Shown here one piece after another: positions 1 to 7,889 of a DNA stretch of 16,057 bases; positions within the stretch are counted from its first letter, which is position 1; every line of letters starts with the position of its first letter. The notes below the pieces were generated by a model that worked only from the letters and a program-made list of their open reading frames with translations, was not told where the DNA came from and searched no databases. Made by a program: the position numbers and the translations under genes. The DNA comes from Actinomycetes bacterium (GTDB lineage: Bacteria > Actinomycetota > Actinomycetes > Propionibacteriales > Nocardioidaceae): assembly GCA_023417775.1 (NCBI GenBank), contig JAEZEJ010000018.1:1-16057 (forward strand), read 5' to 3'.

Positions 1-1
1 G

Positions 2-556
2 GGTTGCTTCGCGCTGGTGCCGATCGAGGAGGCGGCCGCGCCGCTGGTCCGGCTCATCAGGTCCTTCCGTCCGCATGTGCTGACCACCTACGACGAGAAC
101 GGCGGCTACCCGCACCCCGACCACATCAAGTGCCACGAGATCAGCGTCTACGCCTTCGAGGCGGCGGCCGATCCCGACCGGTACCCCGAGCTGGGGGAGC
201 CGTGGCAGGTCAAGAAGCTCTACTATCACTTCGGCTTCTCGCGGGTGCGTACCGAGGCGATCGACGCGGCGATGAAGAAGCACGGCTTGGAGTCGCCTTA
301 TGGCGAGCGGCTGTCGCGTCCCTTCGATCCGGAGCGCGAGAAGCGCGTCACCACGCGCGTGGAGTGCTCCGACTATTTCGACACCCGCGATGCGGCGCTC
401 ATCGCGCATGCCACGCAGATCGACCCCAACGGCTTCTGGTTCGCGGTGCCGCGCGAGATCGAGAAGGAGGCGTGGCCGACCGAGGACTACGAGCTCGTGA
501 AGAGCTTCGTGGACTCGCCGCTTCCCGAGGACGACCTCTTCGCCGGCCTGCGCTGA
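2..556 (+). CDS. mca: Mycothiol S-conjugate amidase, 3' part (5' end outside window)
   Basis: Zinc amidase of the MshB/Mca (LmbE-like) family. It cleaves mycothiol S-conjugates in the cytoplasm to release a mercapturic acid (N-acetylcysteine conjugate) and GlcN-Ins, for detoxification of electrophiles. The open frame runs from the window edge (first full codon at 2) to TGA 554-556, giving about 184 residues; the family is near 290-300, so about 110 N-terminal residues, including the HPDD zinc motif, lie upstream. The visible part has the highly typical stretch TTYDENGGYPHPDH, whose PHPDH histidine is the third zinc ligand in the family, and the C-terminal LFAGLR ending. The GTG at 17 is internal and not the real start. 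Presence of mca implies a mycothiol-producing actinomycete. A homologue with MshB activity is less likely given the GGYPHPDHIKCH context. Confidence 0.93.
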   Translation, partial: GCFALVPIEEAAAPLVRLIRSFRPHVLTTYDENGGYPHPDHIKCHEISVYAFEAAADPDRYPELGEPWQVKKLYYHFGFSRVRTEAIDAAMKKHGLESPYGERLSRPFDPEREKRVTTRVECSDYFDTRDAALIAHATQIDPNGFWFAVPREIEKEAWPTEDYELVKSFVDSPLPEDDLFAGLR

Positions 557-564
557 GCTCAGCC

Positions 565-597
565 GGTCCACCTTCTCGCGTGTCGGAAGGGTCGACC
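565..597. terminator. Possible hairpin terminator between mca and the ASCH gene
   Basis: In the 43-bp gap between the convergent stops, GGTC (565-568) pairs with GACC (594-597) and CCTTC (571-575) with GAAGG (586-590), with a small internal loop and a 10-nt apical loop. There is no T-tract, as is common in actinomycetes. It could serve both strands. The stem is short and interrupted, so the call is tentative. Confidence 0.35.
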
Positions 598-599
598 GT

Positions 600-1037
600 C
601 TACCGCTCCGGCGGCCAGACGAGATCGAAACGCTCGAATACGACCGGGAGTGCGTCGAGATCCTCGTCGCTGAGCGGCCGATCGGCGGTGCGGCGGAAGA
701 AGGCCCGGTGCTCGCGCAACCAGGCATCCCGGGACCGGTCGCCCTCGCCTTCGTCCCAGGCGAAAGCGTCGTCGACGCTGTCGAGGCGGCCGACGCGGAC
801 CTCGCGCGTGCGCAGGATGACACGTTCGCGACCCTCGCCATCGGTCACGATCCAGTGGGAGCCGACGGCGGGCACGTCCTCGTCCTCGGCCAGTCCCGCC
901 GTGGCGCGCTTCGGCCCGTTCAGCACGAGGTCGAGCAGCTCATCGGCCATGGCCGGGGTGTCGCCGAAGCCCTCGACCGGCGGGACCTCACCGGAGTGCT
1001 CGGGATGGGCGGCGAGGTAATCGGCCCAGAGGCTCAT
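600..1037 (-). CDS. ASCH domain-containing protein
   Basis: A 145-residue protein that is nearly all one ASCH domain, a PUA-like beta-barrel fold thought to bind RNA or modified nucleosides; some members (E. coli YqfB) hydrolyse N4-acetylcytidine. The GPKRATAGL motif (about 41-49) and the stretch DAFAWDEGEGDRSRDAW (about 90-106) followed by an H-x-x-FF pattern are hallmark ASCH features. The frame is open further upstream to 1133, but the ATG at 1037 is chosen because it overlaps the stop of the preceding small membrane gene as ATGA (1034-1037), and the protein then starts MSLWADYLAAHP as typical homologues do. It is therefore translationally coupled. The exact substrate cannot be read from sequence. 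Confidence 0.88.
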   Translation of the reverse strand: MSLWADYLAAHPEHSGEVPPVEGFGDTPAMADELLDLVLNGPKRATAGLAEDEDVPAVGSHWIVTDGEGRERVILRTREVRVGRLDSVDDAFAWDEGEGDRSRDAWLREHRAFFRRTADRPLSDEDLDALPVVFERFDLVWPPER

Positions 1038-1261
1038 GGAGTCTCGTCGTCGCGGGGCGGATCGGAGTCCTCGTCGGCCCTCTCGTTCTCCCATGGTTCG
1101 CGCGCACGACGGGCCATGCGTACGAAGGACCACAGCAGGAGCCCGACGACGATGAACAGCCCGATGGTGAAGATGCCGGCGGTCCAGCCGATCGCCTGAT
1201 TGCCCTCGGGGTCGATCTCCTCGGCGAGCAGCACGGCCGCGGTCAATGCACTGACGTCCAC
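1034..1261 (-). CDS. Small single-pass membrane protein (Rv1083-like position)
   Basis: A 75-residue protein with one clear transmembrane helix at about residues 25-48 (GWTAGIFTIGLFIVVGLLLW), a basic segment just after it (FVRMARRAR, so the C-terminus is probably cytoplasmic), and an acidic tail rich in D, E and P. The start is the GTG at 1261: a TAG stop lies only four codons upstream, and a TAGGCT -10 box ends 6 nt before the GTG, so the mRNA is probably leaderless. M. tuberculosis has a small membrane protein gene (Rv1083) directly after mca; here the gene is near mca but on the other strand. Its stop overlaps the ASCH start by ATGA. Function is unknown; orthology to Rv1083 is inferred from size and position only. 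Confidence 0.75.
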   Translation of the reverse strand: MDVSALTAAVLLAEEIDPEGNQAIGWTAGIFTIGLFIVVGLLLWSFVRMARRAREPWENERADEDSDPPRDDETP

Positions 1262-1267
1262 CCGCTC

Positions 1268-1273
1268 AGCCTA
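1268..1273 (-). promoter_or_regulatory. -10 box of the small membrane protein/ASCH operon (leaderless)
   Basis: TAGGCT on the minus strand ends exactly 6 nt upstream of the GTG at 1261, which places the transcription start at or one base from the start codon. No convincing -35 hexamer is seen, as is usual for such actinobacterial promoters. The same geometry recurs at several other genes in the window. Confidence 0.6.
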
Positions 1274-1336
1274 GGCCGTGGCGGCGAGGACCTCGAAGGC
1301 GCGTCTACCACCCGCGGCGGCGAGACCGGACCGCTC

Positions 1337-1352
1337 TCGTCTGCCGAGACGA
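1337..1352. promoter_or_regulatory. 16-bp palindrome in the divergent control region
   Basis: TCGTCT-GCCG-AGACGA is a perfect inverted repeat with a 4-bp centre, lying 36 bp upstream of the cysteine dioxygenase start and 75 bp upstream of the oppositely transcribed small membrane gene. This is the size and placement of a dimeric repressor or activator site. No regulator is encoded nearby, and a 6-bp arm can arise by chance in GC-rich DNA. Confidence 0.25.
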
Positions 1353-1388
1353 CGCGGAGCGGGGGCCGTCGAGGGTTTCCATGGAGAC

Positions 1389-1904
1389 ATGCCCAGACGA
1401 CGCGTCACCGCCCCCGCCCTCGATCTCCCCGATCTGGTGGAGCTCGTCGAGTGTGTCGCCGATGAGGTCCGCGCCGGTCTCCACGAGGTGCACGCGAATC
1501 CGGACGAGCGGTGGCATGCCCGGATCCACGCGGACGAACGGGTCGATGTCTGGCTCATCTCGTGGACGCGCGATCAGGGCACGCAGCTGCACGATCACGG
1601 CCCGTCCTCGGGGGCCTTCACCGTCGTCGAGGGTCGTCTCGACGAGGCTGTGTGGGAGGCCGGGAGGAGCCGGCTGACCGAGACGGCGAGGTCCGTCGGC
1701 GATTCGGTCGTCTTCGGCGACCAGTACGTCCACGATGTGCGCAACCGTGGGGAGGAGACTGCGGTGAGCGTCCATGCGTACTCGCCTCCTCTGCGTCAGA
1801 TGCGCTACTACGAGGTACGTGGACGACGACTGACCACGCTCGCACAGAGGTGGACCGATGACCCGGAGGCACCGCCTCCCGAACACCTGCGGAGGGCATC
1901 ATGA
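1389..1904 (+). CDS. Cysteine dioxygenase family protein
   Basis: A 171-residue cupin that oxidises L-cysteine to cysteine sulfinate with a mononuclear Fe(II). First cupin motif: LHDHGPSSGAFTVVEG with metal ligands His68 and His70; second: YVHDVRN with His115; followed by the conserved SVHAYSPPL and a MRYYEV stretch. As in other bacterial enzymes, the position of the mammalian cross-linked cysteine (five after the second His) is a glycine (Gly75). The frame is open upstream to 1278, but that part reads as low-complexity Arg/Ala/Pro; the ATG at 1389 fits the usual N-terminus (…ALDLPDLVELV). Its ribosome site is poor (GGAG only 2 nt away), so the exact start is uncertain. The stop overlaps the rhodanese start as ATGA. 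Substrates other than cysteine (3-mercaptopropionate) are possible. Confidence 0.88.
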   Translation: MPRRRVTAPALDLPDLVELVECVADEVRAGLHEVHANPDERWHARIHADERVDVWLISWTRDQGTQLHDHGPSSGAFTVVEGRLDEAVWEAGRSRLTETARSVGDSVVFGDQYVHDVRNRGEETAVSVHAYSPPLRQMRYYEVRGRRLTTLAQRWTDDPEAPPPEHLRRAS

Positions 1905-2326
1905 CGAGGTTCGAGTCCGTCGAGGCTCTGGTCGAGGACGCCCGAGCGGGGATCGAGCGGCTGAGCCCCGCCGAGGCGCGAGAGCGGCAACGTCGCGGGG
2001 CGCAGCTGGTGGACATCCGCCCCGTGTGGCAGCGCGAGCAGGACGGTGAGATCCCCGGTGCTCTGGTCGTGGAGCGCAATCACCTCGAATGGCGGCTCCA
2101 TCCGGGGTCGGGAGGGGAGCTGGCGATGGCCGATCAAGTCGATGAGTGGATCGTCGTGTGCACCGAGGGGTACACCTCCTCGTTGGCGGCGGCCGCGCTC
2201 TGTTCGCTCGGCATCGTGGCCGCTGATGTCGAGGGCGGTCTGCGGGCGTGGGAGGCGGCCGGTCTGCCGGTCTCGCACACCGTCACGCCCGTCGAGGAGG
2301 TCGTGCCGGAGGCTGTGGTCGGCTGA
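1901..2326 (+). CDS. Rhodanese-like sulfurtransferase
   Basis: A 141-residue single-domain rhodanese. The active-site loop is VVCTEGYTSSLAA with nucleophilic Cys87, preceded by the CH2A-like segment LVDIRPVWQREQDGEIPGA (about 36-54) and followed by GGLRAWEAAGLPV (112-124), the typical C-terminal motif. Enzymes of this kind pass sulfane sulfur from thiosulfate or persulfides to cyanide or thiols in the cytoplasm. ATG 1901 overlaps the cysteine dioxygenase TGA by ATGA, with GGAGGG 8 nt before the last codons serving as ribosome site (1891-1896). Pairing of cysteine dioxygenase with a rhodanese is a recurring actinobacterial arrangement and suggests shared handling of cysteine-derived sulfur. 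The true sulfur donor and acceptor are not evident. Confidence 0.9.
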   Translation: MTRFESVEALVEDARAGIERLSPAEARERQRRGAQLVDIRPVWQREQDGEIPGALVVERNHLEWRLHPGSGGELAMADQVDEWIVVCTEGYTSSLAAAALCSLGIVAADVEGGLRAWEAAGLPVSHTVTPVEEVVPEAVVG

Positions 2327-2337
2327 GCATGCGAGAC

Positions 2338-2349
2338 GCTCGATCGAGC
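2338..2349. promoter_or_regulatory. 12-bp perfect palindrome next to the DUF1206 -10 box
   Basis: GCTCGATCGAGC is fully self-complementary and ends 1 bp before the TAGGAT -10 box of the DUF1206 gene, 12 bp after the rhodanese stop. It may be an operator; as a hairpin it would be too tight to terminate transcription. Short CGATCG cores are frequent in GC-rich genomes, so chance is a real alternative. Confidence 0.25.
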
Positions 2350-2350
2350 C

Positions 2351-2356
2351 TAGGAT
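2351..2356 (+). promoter_or_regulatory. -10 box of the DUF1206 gene (leaderless)
   Basis: TAGGAT ends 6 nt before ATG 2363, the spacing expected for a leaderless mRNA. There is no Shine-Dalgarno sequence before this ATG. No good -35 hexamer is seen at 17-18 bp. Confidence 0.55.
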
Positions 2357-2362
2357 GGCCCG

Positions 2363-3187
2363 ATGGGAGAGATGGCCTCGAAAGCCGATGACGCCGGCCG
2401 TCGGGCCGAGGACAGCCGCGGCCTCGATCACGCGGTCCGGTTCGGACTCGTCGTCTACGGGCTCGTGCATCTGGTGTTCGGGTGGTTGGCGGTCCAGCTG
2501 GCCTTCGGCGACAGCTCGGGAGAGGCCAGCGGTAGCGGGGCCCTGCAGGAGCTGGCCAAACAGCCGCTGGGGGAGGTCGTGCTGTGGCTGATCGCCCTCG
2601 GGATGGCCCTGATGGTGTTCTGGCGCCTGCTGGATGCCGTGATGGGACACCGGCACGATGAAGGGTTCTCGTTGTGGCGTCGCAGGATCTCCGATGTCGG
2701 CATGGCCGTCGTCTACGGCGTGCTGGCCTATTCGGCCGTCTCGACGGTGCTGGGTTCGTCCTCGTCGAGCGAGGACAGTTCGGAGACCCTGACGGCGCGG
2801 GTCTTCGAGCTGCCGGGAGGCCAGTGGATCGTCGGCGCCATCGGACTGGGGATCATCGCCGTCGCCGGCGGGCTCGTCTGGCAGGGGCTGACCGAGTCGT
2901 ACATGGAGCATCTCGATGCCGACGGCCATCGGGGCCATGACGCGCGTGCCTACCGGATTCTCGGCAAGATCGGCTATCTCGCGAAGGGCGCGACGATCGC
3001 GATCGTCGGGGTGCTCTTCCTCGTGTCGGCGATCCAGCACGAGCCGTCGGAGTCCGGCAGCACCGATCAGGCGCTGCGCGAGCTATTGCAGCAGCCCTTC
3101 GGTCCCTACCTGCTGATGGCGATGGCCGCGGGCATCGCCTCGTACGGCCTGTTCTGCTTCGCCCAGGCCAAGCACCTGTCGCGCTAG
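2363..3187 (+). CDS. DUF1206 family integral membrane protein
   Basis: A 274-residue protein with three tandem DUF1206 repeats of two membrane helices each: roughly 26-48 and 70-92, 107-127 and 151-173, 202-222 and 243-265. Each repeat begins with a basic/aromatic stretch of the R-x-G-(x)2-YG/AKG-x-VH type (RFGLVVYGLVHLVFG, DVGMAVVYGVLAYS, KIGYLAKGATIAIVG) and later carries an 'LxxxPFG/PLG/PGG' turn (KQPLGEVV, ELPGGQWI, QQPFGPYL) before the second helix. The family is common in actinobacteria and cyanobacteria; its function is unknown. The N-terminal 24 residues are hydrophilic and cytoplasmic. ATG 2363 is supported by the leaderless -10 box. The gene ends in a TAG that overlaps the TAG of the opposing exonuclease gene. 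Confidence 0.88.
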   Translation: MGEMASKADDAGRRAEDSRGLDHAVRFGLVVYGLVHLVFGWLAVQLAFGDSSGEASGSGALQELAKQPLGEVVLWLIALGMALMVFWRLLDAVMGHRHDEGFSLWRRRISDVGMAVVYGVLAYSAVSTVLGSSSSSEDSSETLTARVFELPGGQWIVGAIGLGIIAVAGGLVWQGLTESYMEHLDADGHRGHDARAYRILGKIGYLAKGATIAIVGVLFLVSAIQHEPSESGSTDQALRELLQQPFGPYLLMAMAAGIASYGLFCFAQAKHLSR

Positions 3188-4083
3188 GACTGGCTCAGCC
3201 CGTCGAGCTGGTACTCGGCGATGACGGGGCAGTGGTCACTGAGCCGGGCGTCATAGGCGGACTCCCTGGCCGACCAGGCGGCGGTGGCCTGGCGGGCCAG
3301 GTTCGGGGAGGCCAGGTGGTAGTCGATGCGCCATCCGGAGTCATTGGTGAACGCCTGACCCCGCCAGGACCACCAGGAGTAGGGGCCGTCTTGGTCGGGG
3401 TGCAGGCTGCGGACGACGTCGATCATCCGTCGTGGGGAGATGACGCCGTCGAGCCACTCGCGCTCCTCGGGCAGGAAGCCCTCGGACTTCTGGTTGCTGC
3501 GCCAGTTCTTCAGGTCCTGCTTGGTGTGCGCGATGTTGAAGTCGCCCATGATGAGGAACTCGCGCCCGTCCTGAGCCGCCTCGCGGCGTGAGGCGGTGAT
3601 CTGCCGCGCCAGCCCGCGCAGGAAGCGCATCTTGCGGTCGTACTTGTCCTTGGAGTTCTCCTCGTACGGCCAGGCCGCACCCTTGGGCAGGTAGAGCGAG
3701 GCGACGCGCAGGGGTGCGTCGGCGAGGTCGACCTCGACATAGCGGCCCTCGTCCCGGAAGGCGGCGAGGTCGCGGTTGACGATGCGGGTGACCGGCACCT
3801 GCTCGGGGCTGCCGTCGGGTGCGACCGTGTGGGCGATGTCGTCCAGCGCCCGGATCCGCGCGGGAGCCTGGCGGGTCAGGACCGCGACGCCGTTGCGTCC
3901 GGCCTTCTGGCCGGCGTCCCACGTCGCGTGATAGGCCCCGAAGGCGCCGTCGGGCAGGTCCTCGACCTGACACCGCACCTCCTGCAGGGCGATCACATCG
4001 GCCGCCGTGTCGGCCCAGAAATCGGTGAACCCGCGCCGGAGCGCGGCACGGATGCCGTTGACATTGTGAGTACCGATGCGCAT
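3184..4083 (-). CDS. xthA: Exodeoxyribonuclease III (AP endonuclease)
   Basis: A 299-residue member of the EEP (exonuclease-endonuclease-phosphatase) superfamily that repairs abasic sites and trims 3' ends in base-excision repair. Visible motifs: THNVNGIRAA (5-14, Asn7), LQEVR with Mg-binding Glu35, SLYLPKG (129-135, Tyr131), GDFNIAH with Asp181 and Asn183, WWSWRGQAF (237-245), and the C-terminal LSDHCPVIAEY with catalytic Asp283-His284. It is about 30 residues longer than E. coli XthA but complete. ATG 4083 is chosen because the protein begins MRIGTHNVNG as in homologues; the open frame upstream (to 4209) has no family similarity. A TATCGT -10-like box lies 8 nt upstream. No terminator separates it from the convergent DUF1206 gene. 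The symbol exoA is used in some actinobacteria. Confidence 0.95.
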   Translation of the reverse strand: MRIGTHNVNGIRAALRRGFTDFWADTAADVIALQEVRCQVEDLPDGAFGAYHATWDAGQKAGRNGVAVLTRQAPARIRALDDIAHTVAPDGSPEQVPVTRIVNRDLAAFRDEGRYVEVDLADAPLRVASLYLPKGAAWPYEENSKDKYDRKMRFLRGLARQITASRREAAQDGREFLIMGDFNIAHTKQDLKNWRSNQKSEGFLPEEREWLDGVISPRRMIDVVRSLHPDQDGPYSWWSWRGQAFTNDSGWRIDYHLASPNLARQATAAWSARESAYDARLSDHCPVIAEYQLDGLSQS

Positions 4084-4091
4084 GGTGCCCC

Positions 4092-4097
4092 ACGATA
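4092..4097 (-). promoter_or_regulatory. Possible -10 box of the exodeoxyribonuclease III gene
   Basis: TATCGT on the minus strand ends 8 nt before ATG 4083, which would give a leader of only 0-2 nt. It is a weaker example of the leaderless geometry seen at other genes here. No -35 is evident. Confidence 0.4.
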
Positions 4098-4187
4098 TCG
4101 ACCGGCACCGACAGGACCGACACGGCTCGGGCGGTCGGCGAGACCGGTCCCCGCCCGTCTCACCAGGCGCACGGGAGGATGGGAGAC

Positions 4188-6146
<1,959 letters not shown>

Positions 6147-6156
6147 GCTTCGCCCA

Positions 6157-6216
6157 ACTTTTGCCGGGTTGTGGCCCCGACACGCCGGGCGTCCAGGGCC
6201 ACAACCCGGCAAAAGT
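6157..6216. terminator. 21-bp perfect inverted repeat, likely bidirectional terminator
   Basis: Arms 6157-6177 and 6196-6216 are exactly complementary over 21 bp; inside the 18-nt loop ACGCC (6182-6186) and GGCGT (6188-6192) pair again, so almost the whole element folds. It sits 10 nt after the DUF255 stop and 25 nt before the end of the convergent trhA gene. The TTTT lies in the left arm and AAAA in the right, the reverse of a classical A-stem-T bidirectional terminator, so it is either a U-tract-independent actinobacterial terminator or a dispersed palindromic repeat. Confidence 0.7.
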
Positions 6217-6241
6217 CGGCCCCGGAGGGGGCGGAGGCTCG

Positions 6242-6937
6242 TCAGCCGTAGACGAGGAGGCTGACGCCGACGTAGTGGACGATGAAGGCGGCGATCGTCA
6301 GCGTGTGGAACACCTCGTGGAATCCGAACCAGCGCGGGAACGGATCGGGCCATTTGAACCCGTAGACGAGCGCCCCCAGCGTGTAGAGGCCGCCGCCGAC
6401 GATCATCAGCACCAGCACCGCCGTCGGCGCGGCATCGACGAACTCGGGCCAGTAGAGGACGGCCGCCCAGCCCAGCACCAGATACAGCGGCACGTAGATC
6501 CACCGCGGCGCGCTCAGCCAGAAGACCTTGAAGACGACGCCCAGGAGCGCACCTCCCCACACCAGCGAGAGCATGATCGCCGCGTGCGAGCCGGACAGCA
6601 ACAGTAGCGAGAACGGGGTGTAGGAGCCCGCGATCATGATGAAGATATTCGAGTGGTCGATCCTCTTGAGCGCCAGCTGGACGCTCTCGTGCCAGCGTCC
6701 GGTGTGGTAGACGGCCGACACCACGAACAGCGCGAGCGAGCTCACCATGAAGACGGCGGCACCGGCCCGCGCCAGGGGATCGTCGGCGATGACCAGCATG
6801 ACGACGAAGGAGAAGAAGGCCAGCGGGGCCGTGGCCAGATGCAGCCAGCCACGTAGCTTGGGCTTGATGACCTCGACACGTGCCTGCAGACGCTCGGAGA
6901 CATCGTCGAGCAGCGTGTCGGGGGAACGTCGGGTCAC
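6242..6937 (-). CDS. trhA: Hemolysin III / PAQR family membrane protein TrhA
   Basis: A 231-residue protein with seven predicted membrane helices (about 31-50, 57-77, 97-115, 121-140, 146-163, 171-192, 208-229). Zinc-site residues of the PAQR fold are all present: SAVYH with Ser74 and His78, RIDHSNIF with Asp94, and FHEVFHTLT with His207 and His211. The bacterial family is named after hemolysin III of Bacillus cereus; recent work links TrhA to membrane energetics and fluidity rather than to toxin function, so the hemolysin label should not be read as virulence. The start is the GTG at 6937, 6 nt after a TATCCT -10 box, so leaderless. The gene is divergent from the isoprenyl synthase gene, the same order and orientation as Rv1085c-Rv1086. 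Confidence 0.94.
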   Translation of the reverse strand: MTRRSPDTLLDDVSERLQARVEVIKPKLRGWLHLATAPLAFFSFVVMLVIADDPLARAGAAVFMVSSLALFVVSAVYHTGRWHESVQLALKRIDHSNIFIMIAGSYTPFSLLLLSGSHAAIMLSLVWGGALLGVVFKVFWLSAPRWIYVPLYLVLGWAAVLYWPEFVDAAPTAVLVLMIVGGGLYTLGALVYGFKWPDPFPRWFGFHEVFHTLTIAAFIVHYVGVSLLVYG

Positions 6938-6943
6938 ACGTCG

Positions 6944-6949
6944 AGGATA
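6944..6949 (-). promoter_or_regulatory. -10 box of trhA (leaderless)
   Basis: TATCCT on the minus strand ends 6 nt before the GTG at 6937. It is the closest match to the consensus TATAAT in the window. Its -35 region (about 17-19 bp upstream) contains CTGACG, a fair match to actinobacterial TTGAC(G). Confidence 0.6.
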
Positions 6950-7014
6950 GTCCGCCCCGGTGCCAACCCGTCAGCGATGTGTGCGCTCTCACGTGCTCGC
7001 CCTGGCGGGGAGCG

Positions 7015-7020
7015 TAGGCT
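7015..7020 (+). promoter_or_regulatory. -10 box of the isoprenyl diphosphate synthase gene (leaderless)
   Basis: TAGGCT ends 7 nt before ATG 7028. It is identical to the -10 of the small membrane gene at 1268-1273. Together with the trhA promoter, it occupies a 90-bp divergent region in which no further structure stands out. Confidence 0.55.
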
Positions 7021-7027
7021 GACCCGC

Positions 7028-7789
7028 ATGGGGATGAGTGACCTGCTGTACGGCGTGTACGAGCGCCGGCTCATGAACGGGCTCGACCCCGCTCGGCTTC
7101 CGCATCATGTCGGCGCGATCGTCGACGGCAACCGTCGCTGGGCTCGCGGTGAGGGCGCGGGCGTCGACCACGGTTATCAGGCCGGCGCCGAGAAGATCAC
7201 CGAGTTCCTGGGCTGGTGCGACGAGCTCGACGTCAAGATCGTCACCCTGTGGGTGCTGAGCACCGACAACCTGCGCCGATCACCCGATGAGCTCGCCGCC
7301 CTCCTCGCCGTCATCGAGCAGATGGTCGACTCGCTGGCCGCCTCGCGCCGCTGGCACGTGCGGCTCATCGGCAATCTCGACATGCTGCCGCAGGAGTCCG
7401 CGATCCGGCTGAAGTCCTCCGCCGATGCCACGGCCGACATCACCGGCCTGCACGTCAATGTGTGCGTCGGCTACGGCGGTCGCCAGGAGCTCACCGATGC
7501 CATGCGCTCGCTGCTGCTGGAGCAGGCGGCTAAGGGACGCACGCTGGACGACATCGCCACGACCCTCGATGTCGACGACATCGCCGAGCATCTCTACACC
7601 AAGGGGCAGCCCGACCCCGACCTCGTCATCCGCACGTCCGGCGAGCAGCGGCTCAGCGGATTCCTGCTCTGGCAGAGCGTGCACTCGGAGTTCTACTTCT
7701 CCGATGCGCTGTGGCCGGCATTCCGGCGCGTCGACTTCCTGCGCGCGATGCGTTCCTATGCCTCGCGCGAGCGCCGCTTCGGCGCCTGA
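7028..7789 (+). CDS. cis-(Z)-prenyl transferase, short-chain isoprenyl diphosphate synthase (Rv1086-like)
   Basis: A 253-residue undecaprenyl-diphosphate-synthase-family enzyme that condenses isopentenyl diphosphate in Z configuration. Motifs: AIVDGNRRWAR with Mg-binding Asp33, HGYQAGAEKI (48-57), WVLSTDNLRR (75-84), and IRTSGEQRLSGFLLWQ (201-216) with the diphosphate-binding arginines, then EFYFSDALWP with Glu221. The STDNLRR form (instead of STENWKRP) and adjacency to trhA match Rv1086, which makes Z,E-farnesyl diphosphate, a precursor of decaprenyl phosphate; the product length here is inferred, not shown. Start: ATG 7028 is favoured by the -10 box 7 nt upstream; ATG 7034 is also possible and would drop two residues. 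The frame is open to 6977 but that part lies upstream of the promoter. Confidence 0.92.
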   Translation: MGMSDLLYGVYERRLMNGLDPARLPHHVGAIVDGNRRWARGEGAGVDHGYQAGAEKITEFLGWCDELDVKIVTLWVLSTDNLRRSPDELAALLAVIEQMVDSLAASRRWHVRLIGNLDMLPQESAIRLKSSADATADITGLHVNVCVGYGGRQELTDAMRSLLLEQAAKGRTLDDIATTLDVDDIAEHLYTKGQPDPDLVIRTSGEQRLSGFLLWQSVHSEFYFSDALWPAFRRVDFLRAMRSYASRERRFGA

Positions 7790-7801
7790 GCGTGCGCTGT
7801 C

Positions 7802-7845
7802 GGTCACCGGACCGTCATCGCGAATTGATCTGACCGTCACCCGCG
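7802..7845 (+). promoter_or_regulatory. Possible PHO box: 11-nt-phased GTCAYC repeats upstream of phoH2
   Basis: GTCACC at 7803, GTCATC at 7814 and GTCACC at 7836 lie at exact multiples of 11 nt; the fourth register (7825, TTGATC) is degenerate. Streptomyces PhoP binds tandem 11-nt direct-repeat units with a G(G/T)TCAYY-type core, so the layout resembles such a box. It ends about 50 bp before the inferred transcription start. The units score only moderately to consensus, and phoH2 control by phosphate in this organism is unproven. Confidence 0.35.
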
Positions 7846-7883
7846 TTCTGGCGTGTCGACGGCGGGTGGGCGCACGGCAGGCG

Positions 7884-7889
7884 TAGCTT
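7884..7889 (+). promoter_or_regulatory. Candidate -10 box of the phoH2 transcript
   Basis: TAGCTT ends 6 nt before the GTG of a 17-codon reading frame (7896), the same spacing as the other leaderless promoters here. The box is inside a palindrome (7885-7906). The -35 region is not recognisable. Confidence 0.4.

Noticed and set aside
6242..6937. A pore-forming toxin role for the hemolysin III homologue
   Set aside because: The protein has the seven-helix PAQR layout with its zinc residues; the hemolysin name is historical and does not support virulence.
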